A stretch of 64,000 nt of DNA from Isoetes taiwanensis (Eukaryota > Streptophyta > Lycopodiopsida > Isoetales > Isoetaceae): positions 44,498,952-44,562,951 of the forward strand of contig JAJEKV010000002.1 of NCBI GenBank assembly GCA_021234155.1. Direction: 5' to 3'. The notes below the pieces were generated by a model. It did no database searches. It saw only the letters and a program-made list of their open reading frames with translations, and was not told the origin of the DNA. How positions within the stretch are numbered: the stretch's first letter is position 1; each line of letters starts with the position of its first letter. The translations under genes and the position numbers were made by a program. Of the stretch, positions 30,885 through 42,214 are shown one piece after another.

Positions 30885-33784
30885 AGGTCAATGGTGCCCC
30901 TCCAACTCAAGATGGTGAAAAGAGCAATATCAATGAAAAACCAACTCCTAGCAAGAATGTTGAAGAAAAACAATTAGTCCTCTATAGTAGGGTGCAATGG
31001 AGGAACAAGAAGGTGAGAATCATGCACAAGTGCAACAAGGAAATAGTAGGCCAAGGAGTCATTGTGCTAGCGGATCCCGGGTCAAGTTTGTTAATGATGA
31101 AAGGCTAGGGGAAGACAATATTGGTATTGCAATTTCGATGTTGGAAGACAACTGGAAAGGTAAAGGTTTGGGTGACAAGGAATGTTTTGGTTGTGTCAAG
31201 CAATTGGAGGTTCCTTGCATCATGGCATGGCCTATAAGTAGTGTTCAATTTGTGGAGGATTATATTTTTCCAGAGCCTGAGGTTGTTGGGGACAATGATT
31301 GTCTTGATATTGATCCATTGGCAGTTGGAACTCTAAACCTAGGCAAAAGGGGAGAAGTATCAGTTGCCAGACATTATCCTAGCAAAAGAGCCAAGTTGAT
31401 TAGTGACACCAAACGTGAGACAATGGTGAAGGTTAGGGGCTCAGATTGTTGTTGAGTGATTGTATGCAATTCTTCACAATAGAACAATTGGTGCAAGAGC
31501 CACTTTTCAAGAGTACACTGTTGTTGATGAGAGGAGGACCTACATGTACACAATCTTGAGCATGCACTTCAAGATGAAAGAAACCCAAACAGAAAAGATA
31601 CCCTTTGCTAGGCAAATGGATATGTGCAAAAGCATGGCGAGTATCCATGCAATTCCAACTTCTTCATGGCATAATTGGCAAAAAAAAAAGCAGAGGGGAA
31701 CAGGATTGCTTTACATGGAAATAATGGTTTGTTGAGACCAACGGCTAGGACCCTCGGCTGCCGGGGAGATATTTGAAAAATATATTGATTTCAATGCAGA
31801 GTCTATGCCACACAAAAAGCGTAAGGGATGAAAAGGGAAGAGCAGCGGTTGTTGAGAAAAGGTTGCCATCACATTGTACTCAAAAGAGTATTTTGGAAGA
31901 AGTGAATTCCCTACTTGAGAATTGGGAATTCTTCCAATATCCCAACCTAGCTTTAGTAGGTTATGGAAGAAGCATTTCAATCATGTCACCATAGCAACTT
32001 CAAACAACTTTGCAAAGTGCAATTTATGTGCTAAGTTGAAGGAGACTCTTGATAAGACTGTGCAACCTAGTCAAAGGGCTAGGATAAGGGAGCATATGAA
32101 GGACCATATGGTGACCAACTATCATGTAGATCATGTTATTGGATGTGGAGGACTTTATCCGCATTGGAACCCAATAACTATTTATGTATTATACATGACA
32201 AGATGGACCAGCAAAAGACTTGTCTTCCACAATTCAAGTACATACCAAAGTCATGTGGAAGATCATACCCTTTACGAGATCTCAATGATGGGGGCAATCT
32301 TGCATGGGCGTAATCAAACCTACTATGGCCATTTTAGTTTGGAGTTGTGGAGTGATGGTCCAGATTTTCATATTGGGAGTATCATGAGGTGTTTGAGAAA
32401 CTATGAAAATGGATACAATGGTCACCTCCAGGACCTTACAGCTAGCTAGGCACTACATAGAGCATTGTTAGATGGAAACCCTAACAATATTGAAAAGTTC
32501 AAAGAAGGCAAGGTTTAGGAAGCATGGGTCTAATGAACATGTTGGAGCTTCAACTTCACGTGCTAAACCTCAAGATCTACCCAAAAGGTTTCTCTTGCAA
32601 CTTGATAATTGTGCTGGCCAAAATAAGAACAGGTGGATGTTTTCTTTCCTATCCTACTTAACAGCTGTGGGGATATTTGAAAGAGTTAATTTAGGGTTTC
32701 TTATGCCCGGGCATACCCATGAGGATGTGGATGCATTATTTGGCAAATATAGTTGTATCGGGCAAAGAAACAAGCGGGACCAACTTTCCTAGGCTAATGG
32801 AAATCTTGCATGAATGCACTACTCCAAACCCTATAGCTTCTCTCATAGAAGAAGTGCCCGATTGGAAGAGCTTTGTGGATGGTTATACATTGGATCTTGA
32901 AGGTCATTCCAGCCTCTGCGCAGTTCACTTTTTGGGTGAGAGATGGGATTCCAAATCTTCCAATGGAAGATGAGACCTGAGGAGGATGAGTGGAGAGGAG
33001 GGGAGGAAATATGGCGTAGAGATGAGAATGGCAAGCCTATGATACCTCTAGGTCAACCAAAAAGCTTTAAAACCTCATCAAGAAGTGAAGCAATTGGGAT
33101 TGACTAAGGAAGGAATCCAAGACTATATAAAGCATTGGCAAACCAATCCAGATGACACCAACCGTGCCTTGGTGGCTTCTTTGGAAGAAGGTGATTAACC
33201 CTTTGTTGGGGAGATAGACACATCCTCGGATGAATTGAAAGAAGGGTGGTTGCCTAAAACTAGGTGGAAGACCTTATGTGCTTTGAGGATTTTGATGACA
33301 TTGTAAGTAGCATTCGCAAGCAATATGCTCCTCCTCCTTCCCGACAAACACTATGTTGGTCCTAAGAACAATAGGCCAAAGTTTCTAGGCATGGATGCTT
33401 ATGAACCTTCCAATCGACTTGGAATGCCACCAATTTGTGGTAGTAAAGCCGCCAGATTTAGATACATATCCAGTTGGTGGTTGGGGTTCACTATCTACGA
33501 TATTTGCAAAGAAGAAGGTAATATTAACTTCAACCATAATGCGGGTGGAATGGTGGTGTCCGGTGCATCGGTTGACCAACGTATCGGATAAAGAAAGGTA
33601 CTCAGATTGTTGGACAAAGAAATGGAGGAGAAATCCGAGTGATCCTGATCTTTGGCTAGACTATGAAAGTGTTTTGTACTCATGGACTCCAAACACTATT
33701 CCAGCTAGAAATGCGAGAATTACAATACCTCAGGATGTCAGGAAGAAGGCTATGATATCATTGGGGGTGCTTGAAGAAAGTTGA
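30885..33784 (+). pseudogene. DUF7869-type transposon-like protein, frame-broken
   Basis: A single long plus-strand gene is scattered over several frames. In order: TQDGEKSNINEKPTPSKNVE; VQWRNKKVRIMHKCNKEIVG (a Lys-rich N-terminus, about 30905-31060); ERLGEDNIGIAISMLEDNWK...; a cysteine pair FAKCNLCAKLKETLDKT with following R..REHMKDH (about 32015-32105); FHNSSTYQSHVEDHTLYEIS; then RFLLQLDNCAGQNKNRWMFS and GFLMPGHTHEDVDALFGKYS (32595-32755). 'LDNCxxQNKN' with 'GHTHEDVDxxF' is the hallmark of DUF7869-type proteins, which look like RNase-H-fold transposases (the Asp of LDNC and of EDVD would be catalytic candidates). The tail (GERWDSK..., WRGGEEIWRRDENGKPMIPL) continues to 33784. There are several stops and frame changes. 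Function is inferred only. Confidence 0.65.
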
Positions 33785-34250
33785 ATAACTATGTAAATTT
33801 TTGTTATCACGTTTTTATGATATGGTGCTATATTGTGAAATATTGACTATTTTGTAAATAACATGATATTACGTTTTCATAATTTTGAGGTGAAATGTGT
33901 GAATTTGAATATGCTACTAAAAACATGCAATATGAAATTTGTCCCAAAATTAAGACATAAACCCAATTTAATTGAATGATGGTTATTCCTTTATTTTTCA
34001 TGGGTAGTTCGCATGTGTGCGGCTACCCACTATCCAGCATTGTAGAAAATCTGCTGAGATGAATGAGAAGCCTAGTCTAATCCTCTTCTCTCTTAGCAGT
34101 ACCTTATTCTCTTTTCTTTGAATCCATGCAGGGGAGGGGCTTCTCCCTTTCTTGGCCTTGCCTCTTTTTTAGCCATAATCCTTTGACCTTCATCCTCGAT
34201 CCTGTTTTGATAAGGAAGTCCTTTGTCTATTCGGGAGGTTTTGGTTGTTT
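33785..34250. other. Non-coding stretch with one hairpin
   Basis: No gene is supported. A hairpin-capable sequence gggtagttcgca..tgcggctaccc lies at 34003-34029. The words ttattctcttttctttgaa (34106) and gggaggttt recur in direct orientation at 21280-21425, suggesting related repeat sequence at both sides of the 21-34 kb block. Confidence 0.4.
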
Positions 34251-34272
34251 CATGCGAGCCCCATTCTAGAAT
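34251..34272 (-). repeat. Candidate terminal inverted repeat, right
   Basis: Inverted partner of 21146-21167 (20 of 22 bases). No target-site duplication is evident next to either copy. Confidence 0.25.
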
Positions 34273-34388
34273 TAATAGAAAACAATCACAGTTATATATG
34301 TTTTTAGATTTAAAAGGAAAAAAACTATAGTTATGGAAGTTTCAAAGTACTATAGGGTCTGCAAATTTCATGTCCGCAATCCAATTGC

Positions 34389-35409
34389 TGCCTCACAGAT
34401 CCAGGACCCCATCCAGAGTAATTATAGCAAACAAATGTCCTGTATGTGAAAATAACAGCTGATCAAGTTTCCCAGGTCCATATGTGGAGGAATCCATGAT
34501 ATGCAATATCCATGAATCCCGAGCAAATTCACAAACACCAAGCTTTTCCTGGAAGTATTGTTCGAGTTCAGATTTTAACTGCCAAATATCATCATCTGTC
34601 AGAATTCTTCTCAAAGTCTTGACCTCAATGATATGGATTTTGACCCAGTAAAGGGCCGCAATGACCTCCTGGTGAGCAAGAGCAATCGTGCCCGCCGGGA
34701 CCTCCCTCGCATGCCCACCCTCCAAGTGTTTTCTAAACAGATAATCTGTCAGCAGCATCAGACAAAGTGTTAAGGTGAGATGAGAAGAAAGAGAAAAAAA
34801 CCTTGAAAGGAACCCAAGGAGTCCCAATTTCGGTCATAATTGGACCCTTTCAGCATTCTATGTGCCATAGCAGAATCAGCCAGCTCCAACTGCAGAGATG
34901 CTTTTAAGGAGTTCAGACCGCTGGTGTCTGATTGATGGCCACATTATTCCTATTTTCCAGACTGCCCATAGGCAAAGTGTTCTATTGTACCCAGAAAAGA
35001 GGAGTCATGCTGGAGAAAGGAAAAGCGTTCATCTTCACATACTGGAGTAGGGCCTATATAGGCACTTATCCAGGTCCAAAAGGAGGAAAGCCAAGGACAA
35101 ATGAAAATATGAGCAGAAGTTTCAGCTTGACCACAACCCAATTGACACCTATCAGAGATCTGACCATTATATTTGGCTAGACAGACATTTGTTTTGAGGC
35201 TTTTATTAAGGAGTAGCTTGATTTGAAGTTCCCCTGTTGTACGACTGAGATATAACCCTCTCTTCTTTTGTCCCCTTGCATACCCTTCCACCATGGAGCC
35301 TGATTCCACAGGCTGAGCATGGTTGTGGAAGACCTTGCCATGCCAGCTTCAAGGTTTTGGGGAAATCTATCCAATAGATACTGTTAATTGAGATCCCTTG
35401 TTCCATCCT
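34389..35409 (-). pseudogene. L1-like LINE ORF2 C-terminus with zinc-binding (zf-RVT) region
   Basis: Minus-strand frames read WIDFPKTLKLAWQGLPQPCS, then IKLLLNKSLKTNVCLAKYNG, DRCQLGCGQAETSAHIFICP and FWTWISAYIG, the zinc-binding region found after the reverse transcriptase in plant LINEs (C-x2..C-x(n)-H-x3-C type). A final frame at 34393-34770 (HLEGGHAREVPAGTIALAHQ..., ITLDGVLDL) is probably the C-terminal end. The RT itself is not visible upstream, so the copy is 5'-truncated. Confidence 0.7.
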
Positions 35410-35539
35410 CTTAATTCACTTACACTCTCCATGATCCACAGCATTCTCTATTTCTGTTCTCAAGCATGTTGCATATGGGACACAGCTTAAGCATCTTGCT
35501 AAATATATTTCAGAGCATTACAGTTGCAAAATACAGGCT

Positions 35540-35690
35540 AGTGCGCATGACATGAAGGTTATGTAGACTGGAGCAGACATTGAGAGCAAGCATTGGAAAG
35601 TTACTGGAGCAGACATTTGAAGGGTGTTGCATACAAGTTGAAGCAGACATTTGAGGGGTGCTGCATACAAGTTGGGGACATCTGACAATA
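35540..35690. repeat. Imperfect short tandem repeats (gcagacattt... gcatacaagttg)
   Basis: The phrases gagcagacattgagagcaag, gagcagacatttgaagggtgt..tgcatacaagttg and aagcagacatttgaggggtgctgcatacaagttg follow each other with a period of roughly 40-50 bases. The first unit is shorter than the others. Confidence 0.6.
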
Positions 35691-35882
35691 ATGGTGATTG
35701 AGTCGGTAAGCATTGCTTTGTTTCCATTTTTGAAATACCCACAAGCTGTTAAACCCTCGACTTATCTATCACCTCCATACCAACAAGAACCCAATTTCCA
35801 AACGTTTGCCATGATACCATACCACTAGTTTTGCCTACTTGTCATAACACCCCATTAGCTTTCTCATATTCGGCATCCATCT

Positions 35883-35906
35883 AAAAAAAAAAAAAAAAAA
35901 AAAAAA
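35883..35906. repeat. Poly(A) tract (24 A) at the start of the tandem array
   Basis: An uninterrupted A run directly precedes the first copy of the 2.75-kb unit. In later copies the same junction carries only 4-8 A (cataaaaaaccgg), so the tract is either an expanded junction or an unrelated tail. Confidence 0.8.
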
Positions 35907-38660
35907 TTGGCTTGAACTAGTTAAACCCTAGCGCCAAACATCAAAGATCGGTCAATCCCTCCGCCGTCTTATCTGGCCATACATGAACCTTTCGGTCCAA
36001 GATGGTACCATAAATCTAGGGAAAACAGTTAACAACCAGTAATCATAATTTCATCATACCAAAATACAACCTCAACTAGTGCCAATAGGCCTATGGTCCT
36101 TGATGTCCCATAGAAATGGTAAGACCAATAGCCCTAGAAGAATCAGCCCTAGAAAACTGCTTCACCAAGTTACATAAGCATAGTAAAACATTTCAGCATC
36201 CATCAATAATGGCCATGTGTGGCTTTTTCAAAAAACTTTATAGCAAAAGATATTTATGTCGAATGTAGCATATACAATAATGAGAGCTTTTGTTCAAGAA
36301 ACCAGCTATCATATTCAATATAATAATGTAAGAAATACAATCATCCAACATGTAGTCAACCCCGCCAAGAAGATAAAGACCTTAGGTACAAAGCCTAAAA
36401 GGCATTCAAAACGGTAATGGTTTATGTGAGATCCCATTACCAACTAACTAGAAAGTAACAGCCAAGATCAAGTTTTAATCCTTTGCAAAACGAGAAAGAT
36501 TACCAGAGTACCTTAGCATCGTTTTAAAGGTGCAAACATAAAGCAACAATTTCCAAAATGGGTAGTCAAATTCATGTATTTGTAGACACTTTAACGTCTT
36601 CAGTCCTTCCAGAGATAGTCATCTTCGATGCCAAGTCCGCAGCTCATCTAAAACCTATTGGACAAAAGGAATACATTAAGAGGAGAAGCCCAGACTGCAG
36701 CCAAACAATACAATCGTTAGCATGATAATGGTAACATTGCAAGGAAAACAAAAGGTACATTGGGCTTCGGTTGCTCATCACCGATCGCCTAATGTATACC
36801 TTTTGCCCAAAAGATCAAATGAGCATGGGAAGGAAAAAGGTCTAGTTTGCACTAATGGGGAGAACTAACTCAACCTAGTTTCAAGATTAACAATGAGCGT
36901 AATGCAATAATCCTTATAAGAACCATTTGGTTAGATATCTGTATTTAGGGGAATCAAACACCTAAAGTGACAGTCATGAAAATCAGAGCACTTATAATAA
37001 AGAGAAGTGTAATCTGTATCAGGGAAATAAGCCATCAAAAACGTATTAACCAGCTTCACATCATTTATTTTTATCACGAAAAATCACTGCCATACCTTGT
37101 TTGCTTCGATTTAAGACAAAAGCCCATCATTTTAAGAATGAAACGGGGATCTTCATGCACTCTTCCAGATTAATGTCTTGTGTGCATGTAAAATGCCTAC
37201 TGCTGTGTAAGAGGATCTCCTCTATGCCGTGTTTAACAGAGTCTTTGGACGGGAAATTCATCCTTAAAAAAGCCATTTTAAATCCCGTGCTTATTTCTAT
37301 GGGAAATACTAGTCAAAGACATACTTTCTGAGTAAAGAAGGTCTGCCGAAAAACATAGGGCAGAGCCCAGCAAAACAAGCCGGAAATCCAGGCGCCCACC
37401 CATCATAGAGTTTGAGACATGTAAGGTATTTACGGAGAAGAGCATTCTTCCGGGAAAAAAATTTTGGGGGAAAATATTGAAGGTAAATTCTTACCTTGAT
37501 ATGAGCTGCGAAAAGGTCTTCTTGGGCAGAACGCAGCAAATCCATGTTATCACAATCGAATATTAGAAGCTGACCACCCATTATTAACATCAAGATAGAT
37601 GATGTCCCATCCCAATAGAATAAATTTCGGGGTTACCCATGCCCCAAGTATAACCATTAGGGACCAATATAATTACTAAATTTGTAAGATATGCAAACAA
37701 TACTATATTCCTAGAATTATTCACTAGGAAAAATAAGCCAGTAAGGTAAACAATTCAATGTCCAGCTTAAGGGAATAAATATGCATAGAGAGGCCATCAA
37801 AGCTCCAACGGAACTATTCAAACCTTTACTTAATATGTGCCCCTTGCACAAAAAATTCCAGATAAATATCTTAAGGTGCATAACTAAATTAGTCATGCAA
37901 GCAGCATACAATTAATAAAAAAAAACCCTACCTCCTACCGTAAGGAGAGGCCAAGATTCTTCCTGCAACACAGTTTCATAGGGATGGCAGACCCCTACAA
38001 ATGCAGGGATCATGCCTCACCTTATGAAAACTGTTTGCCATAACGTGAAAATAGTAGACATGCAAAAGATAGGATTAAATACCTTAGGAAACTCTCTTGT
38101 AAGAGGTCCATGAGAGCACACAGCATGCTTGGGAAATCAATAACCCTAACGTGTTTAAGCATTCTCCTTTTGAGTTTCCACCAGCCAAAATCCTTAGGCC
38201 ATAAATTCCTGAAAACAAATTTTTGGTAATATTCATGGCAAATTTAAGAAATAATGCCAAGTGGCATATGAAGCCGAGTGGCAGTGTTGGACTACAGTCC
38301 ATATAAGTATGTCAAGCCAAATAACACCCTGTGCCAAATAGCAAACTGTGAAAACGGTCCCTTTCAGTTTAGCTGCTCATTACCCAGCTCCTCTTGGTCA
38401 AAATCCGAGCACACAAGTTCTGAGTTCCAAGTTAGAATTACTATTTTGAACTCGGTCTCCTCTTGATTTTTAAAAAAATGCCTGAAAACATATCTCGGAA
38501 GTATGAGAAATTTAAAAAAGCAAAGCTTAATGAAGATGAATCCGAAGATATCTAAGCCATAGTTTACAATCAAACTACATAAGCATTAACTGGTAAAATT
38601 AACCTTAACCAAGGAAATATGGCAAAGACCGATAAGACCAATGCAATGTATGTCATAAAA
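35907..38660. repeat. Tandem array copy 1 (2.75-kb unit, empty Helitron site)
   Basis: The unit starts at cttgaactagttaaacc (35911) and recurs at 38667, 42979 and 47241. Its landmarks include ccatacatgaacctttcgg, tatcattaccaactaactag, cacttataataaagagaag and a region around 37140-37330 with exon-like minus-strand frames (EECMKIPVSFLKMM type). The Helitron insertion point is intact here: gcagca|tacaattaat at 37906/37907. No complete gene is seen. The unit is mostly intron-like. Confidence 0.85.
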
Positions 38661-40663
38661 AACCGGCTTGAACTAGTTAAACCTAGCGCAAACATCAGCA
38701 TCGGTCAATCCCTCCGCCGTCTTATCTGGCCATACATGAACCTTTCGGTCCAAGATGGTACCATAAATCTAGGGAAAACAGTTAACAACCAGTAATCATA
38801 ATTTCATCATACCAAAATACAACCTCAACTAGTGCCAATAGGCCTATGGTCCTTGATGTCCCATAGAAATGGTAAGACCAATAGCCCTAGAAGAATCAGC
38901 CCTAGAAAACTGCTTCACCAAGTTACATAAGCATAGTAAAACATTTCAAAGATCCATCAATAATGGCCATGTGTGGCTTTTTTTTCAAAAAAAACTTTAT
39001 AGCAAGATATATTTATGTCGAATGTAGCATATACAATAATGAGAGCTTTTGTTCAAGAAACCAGCTATCATATTCAATATAATAATGTAAGAAATACAAT
39101 CATCCAACATGTAGTCAACCCCGGCCAAAGAAGATAAAGACCTTAGGTACAAAGCCTAAAAGGCATTCAAAACGGTAATGGTTTATGTGAGATCCCATTA
39201 CCAACTAACTAGAAAGTAACAGCCAAGATCAAGTTTTAATCCTTTGCAAAACGAGAAAGATTACCAGAGTACCTTAGCATCGTTTTAAAGGTGCAAACAT
39301 AAAGCAACAATTTCCAAAATGGGTAGTCAAATTCATGTATTTGTAGACACTTTAACGTCTTCAGTCCTTCCAGAGATAGTCATCTTCTGATGCCAAGTCC
39401 GCAGCTCATCTAAAACCTATTGGACAAAAGGAATACATTAAGAGGAGAAGCCCGTACCTGCAGCCAAACAATACACTGTTAGCATGATAATGGTAACAGT
39501 GCAAGGGCCAAAAGGTACATTGGGCTTCTCGGTTCATCACCGATCGCCTAATGTATACCTTTTGCCCAAAAGATCAAATGAGCATGGGAAGGAAAAAAGG
39601 TCTAGTTTGCACTAATGGGAGAGAACTAACTCAACCTAGTTTCAGTACTAACAATGAGCAGAATGCAATAATCCTTATAAGAACCACTGGTTAGATATCT
39701 GTATTTAGGGGAATCAAACACCTAAAGTGACAGTCATGAAAATCAGAGCACTTATAATAAAGAGAAGTGTAATCTGTATCAGGGAAATAAGCCATCAAAA
39801 ACGTATTAACCAGCTTCACATCATTTATTTTTATCACGAAAAATCACTGCCATACCTTGTTTGCTTCGATTTAAGACAAAAGCCCATCATTTTAAGAATG
39901 AAACGGGGATCTTCATGCACTCTTCCAGATTAATGTCTTGTGCGCATGTAAAATGCCTACTGCTGTGTAAGAGGAGCTCCTCTATGCCGTGTTTAACAGA
40001 GTCTTTGGACGGGAAATTCATCCTTAAAAAAGCCATTCCAAATCCCGTGCTTATTTCTATGGGAAATACTAGTCAAAGACATACTTTCTGAGTAAAGAAG
40101 GTCTGCCGAAAAACATAGGGCAGAGCCCAGCAAAACAAGCCGGAAATCCAGGCGCCCACCCATCATAGAGTTTGAGACATGTAAGGTATTTACGGAGAAG
40201 AGCATTCTTAGGAAAAAAATTTTGGGGAAAATATTGAAGGTAAATTCTTACCTTGATATGAGCTTTTGCGAAAAAGGTCTTCTTGGGCGTAACGCAAACA
40301 AATCCATATTATTGTCACGAATATTCTAAGCCACCCATTATTAACATCAAGATAGATGATGTCCCATCCCAATAGAATAAATTTCGGGGTTACCCATGCC
40401 CCAAGTATAACCATTAGGGACCAATATAATTACTAAATTTGTAAGATATGCAAACAATACTATATTCCTAGAATTATTCACTAGGAAAAATAAGCCAGTA
40501 AGGTAAACAATTCAATGTCCAGCTTAAGGGAATAAATATGCATAGAGAGGCCATCAAAGCTCCAACGGAACTATTCAAACCTTTACTTAATATGTGCCCC
40601 TTGCACAAAAAATTCCAGATAAATATCTTAAGGTGCATAACTAAATTAGTCATGCAAGCAGCA

Positions 40664-42214
40664 TCTTATATTATAATGTTATACCGTAAGTGCGTAGTGC
40701 ATCGAGCTCTAATTTGAATGGCCGAGATCATCTGGATGCATTCGAAGGCCTAGATTTATTGCACGACTTACCAACACTGTGATTGGTCATGCGTCGATCT
40801 CTTAAGGGGAAAGGGTAAATGAAAAGGGGAAAAAGGAAAAGGGAAGTGGAAAGAGAGAATGTGAAGGGCAAAAAGGCATGGGGAAAAGGGAAAAGGGTAA
40901 AAGGAAAAGGAAAAAAAGAAAAAAGGGAAAAGAAAAGGAAAAAGAGAAAGGGTGGGGAAAAGAAAAAGGCATGGGGAAAAGGAAAAAGGCAAAAAGAAAA
41001 AGGAAAAAAAAATAAAAAAGGGAAAAAAGGAAAAGGGAAGTGGAAAGAGAAAAGGGAAAAGAAAAGGGAAAAAAAAGGAAAAGGGAAGTGGAAAGAGAGA
41101 ATGTGAAGGGCAAAAAGGCATGGGGAAAAGGGAAAAGGTAAAAAGAAAAAGGAAAAACGAAAAAAAAAGAGAAAAGAAAAGGAAAAGAGAAAGGGTGGTG
41201 AAAGGAAAAAAGGCAGGGGGGAAAAAGGAAAAAGGGTAAAAAGGCATGGGGAAAAGGAAAAGGGAAAAGGAAAAGGTAAAAAAAGAAAAAAAAGAAAGAA
41301 AAAAAGGAAAAGGGAAAAGAAAAGGGAAAAAGGAAAAGGGAAGTGGAAAGAGAGAATGTGAAGGGCAAAAAGGCATGGGGAAAAGGGAAAAGGGTAAAAG
41401 GAAAAGGGAAAAAAAGAAAAAAAGGGAAAGGAAAAGGGAAAAAAGGAAAAGAAAAGGGAAGTGGAAAGAGAGAATGTGAAGGGCAAAAAGGCATGGGGAA
41501 AAGGGAAAAGGGTGGGAAAAAGGGCATGGGAAAAGGGAAATAGAAAAGAAAAAAGAATGGAAAAGGGGGGAAAGAGAGAGAGGCACGGAAAAAAGGAAAT
41601 GAGGAAAATGGAAAAGGCAAGAGACAAACGGAACATGGAAAAGGGAAAGAGGGAAAGGGTGAGGAGATGGAAAAAAGGGAAGGTAAAAAAGGGCATGAAA
41701 AACGGAAGGGAGAAAAGAAAAAATGGAAGGGAAAAGGTTACACAAAAAAAAAGAGGAAAAAGAGTGGGAAAAAGGAGGAAAAGAGAAGGGAAAATAGGCG
41801 AGGAAAAGAGAAGGAAAATAGGCATGGAAATGGGCTAAAGAGAAAAAGGTTAAGAAAAAAGGGAAGACATGGAAAAAGGGTGAAAAAAGAGAAGGCATAA
41901 AAAAGAGAAAGGGGAAGGGAAAAGGGCAAAGAAAAAAGAGAAGAGGGAAAAGGTGGAGAAAGGAGCAAAAAGGAAGGGAAAAAGATTATCGGGAACAGGG
42001 AAGGGGGAAGGAAAGGGATGGGAAAACAAGGAAACATGTGAGAAAGACGAAAAAGAAAGAAAAGAAAAAAAAAGTAGAGAAAATAAGAAAAACTGAAATG
42101 CGGGATAGAGCAAAAAAAGGGAAAGGGAAAGGGATAGGGCTTTTCTCCCTTTGCATCCCAAAGCATTTGGGCTCTCAACTTATCCTAAAGACAGCGGCTG
42201 GGCACCATTACTAG
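40664..42214 (+). mobile_element. Non-autonomous Helitron (copy in array unit 2)
   Basis: The inserted DNA begins TCTTATATTATAATG and ends ACCATTACTAG, lying between host A and T exactly as Helitrons do: 5' TC, 3' CTRR, no target-site duplication. The unfilled sites at 37906/37907 and 49243/49244 prove the borders. The 3' hairpin expected just before the end (compare gcccagcaacgctgggc in the copy at 46462-46478) is damaged here to cagcggctgggc. It encodes no helicase, so mobilisation would need an autonomous partner such as the RepHel element at 58.6-60.7 kb, which has the same 3' terminus. Confidence 0.92.
40802..42136. repeat. Purine-rich minisatellite inside the Helitron (unit 2)
   Basis: About 1.3 kb of one strand is almost only A and G, built from ggaaaaggg-type words. 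A higher-order block (aagtggaaagagagaatgtg, then aagggcaaaaaggcatgggg) returns near 40846, 41086, 41342 and 41460. All long open frames in it (Phe/Pro/Ser-rich on one strand, Lys/Gly/Glu-rich on the other) are by-products of this composition. Confidence 0.9.

Noticed and set aside
40728-42178. Long minus-strand frames (up to 376 residues) rich in Phe, Pro, Ser and Leu
   Set aside because: They lie entirely in the purine-rich minisatellite. All three frames are open because the pyrimidine-only strand cannot encode stop codons easily. There is no domain and the frames overlap each other.
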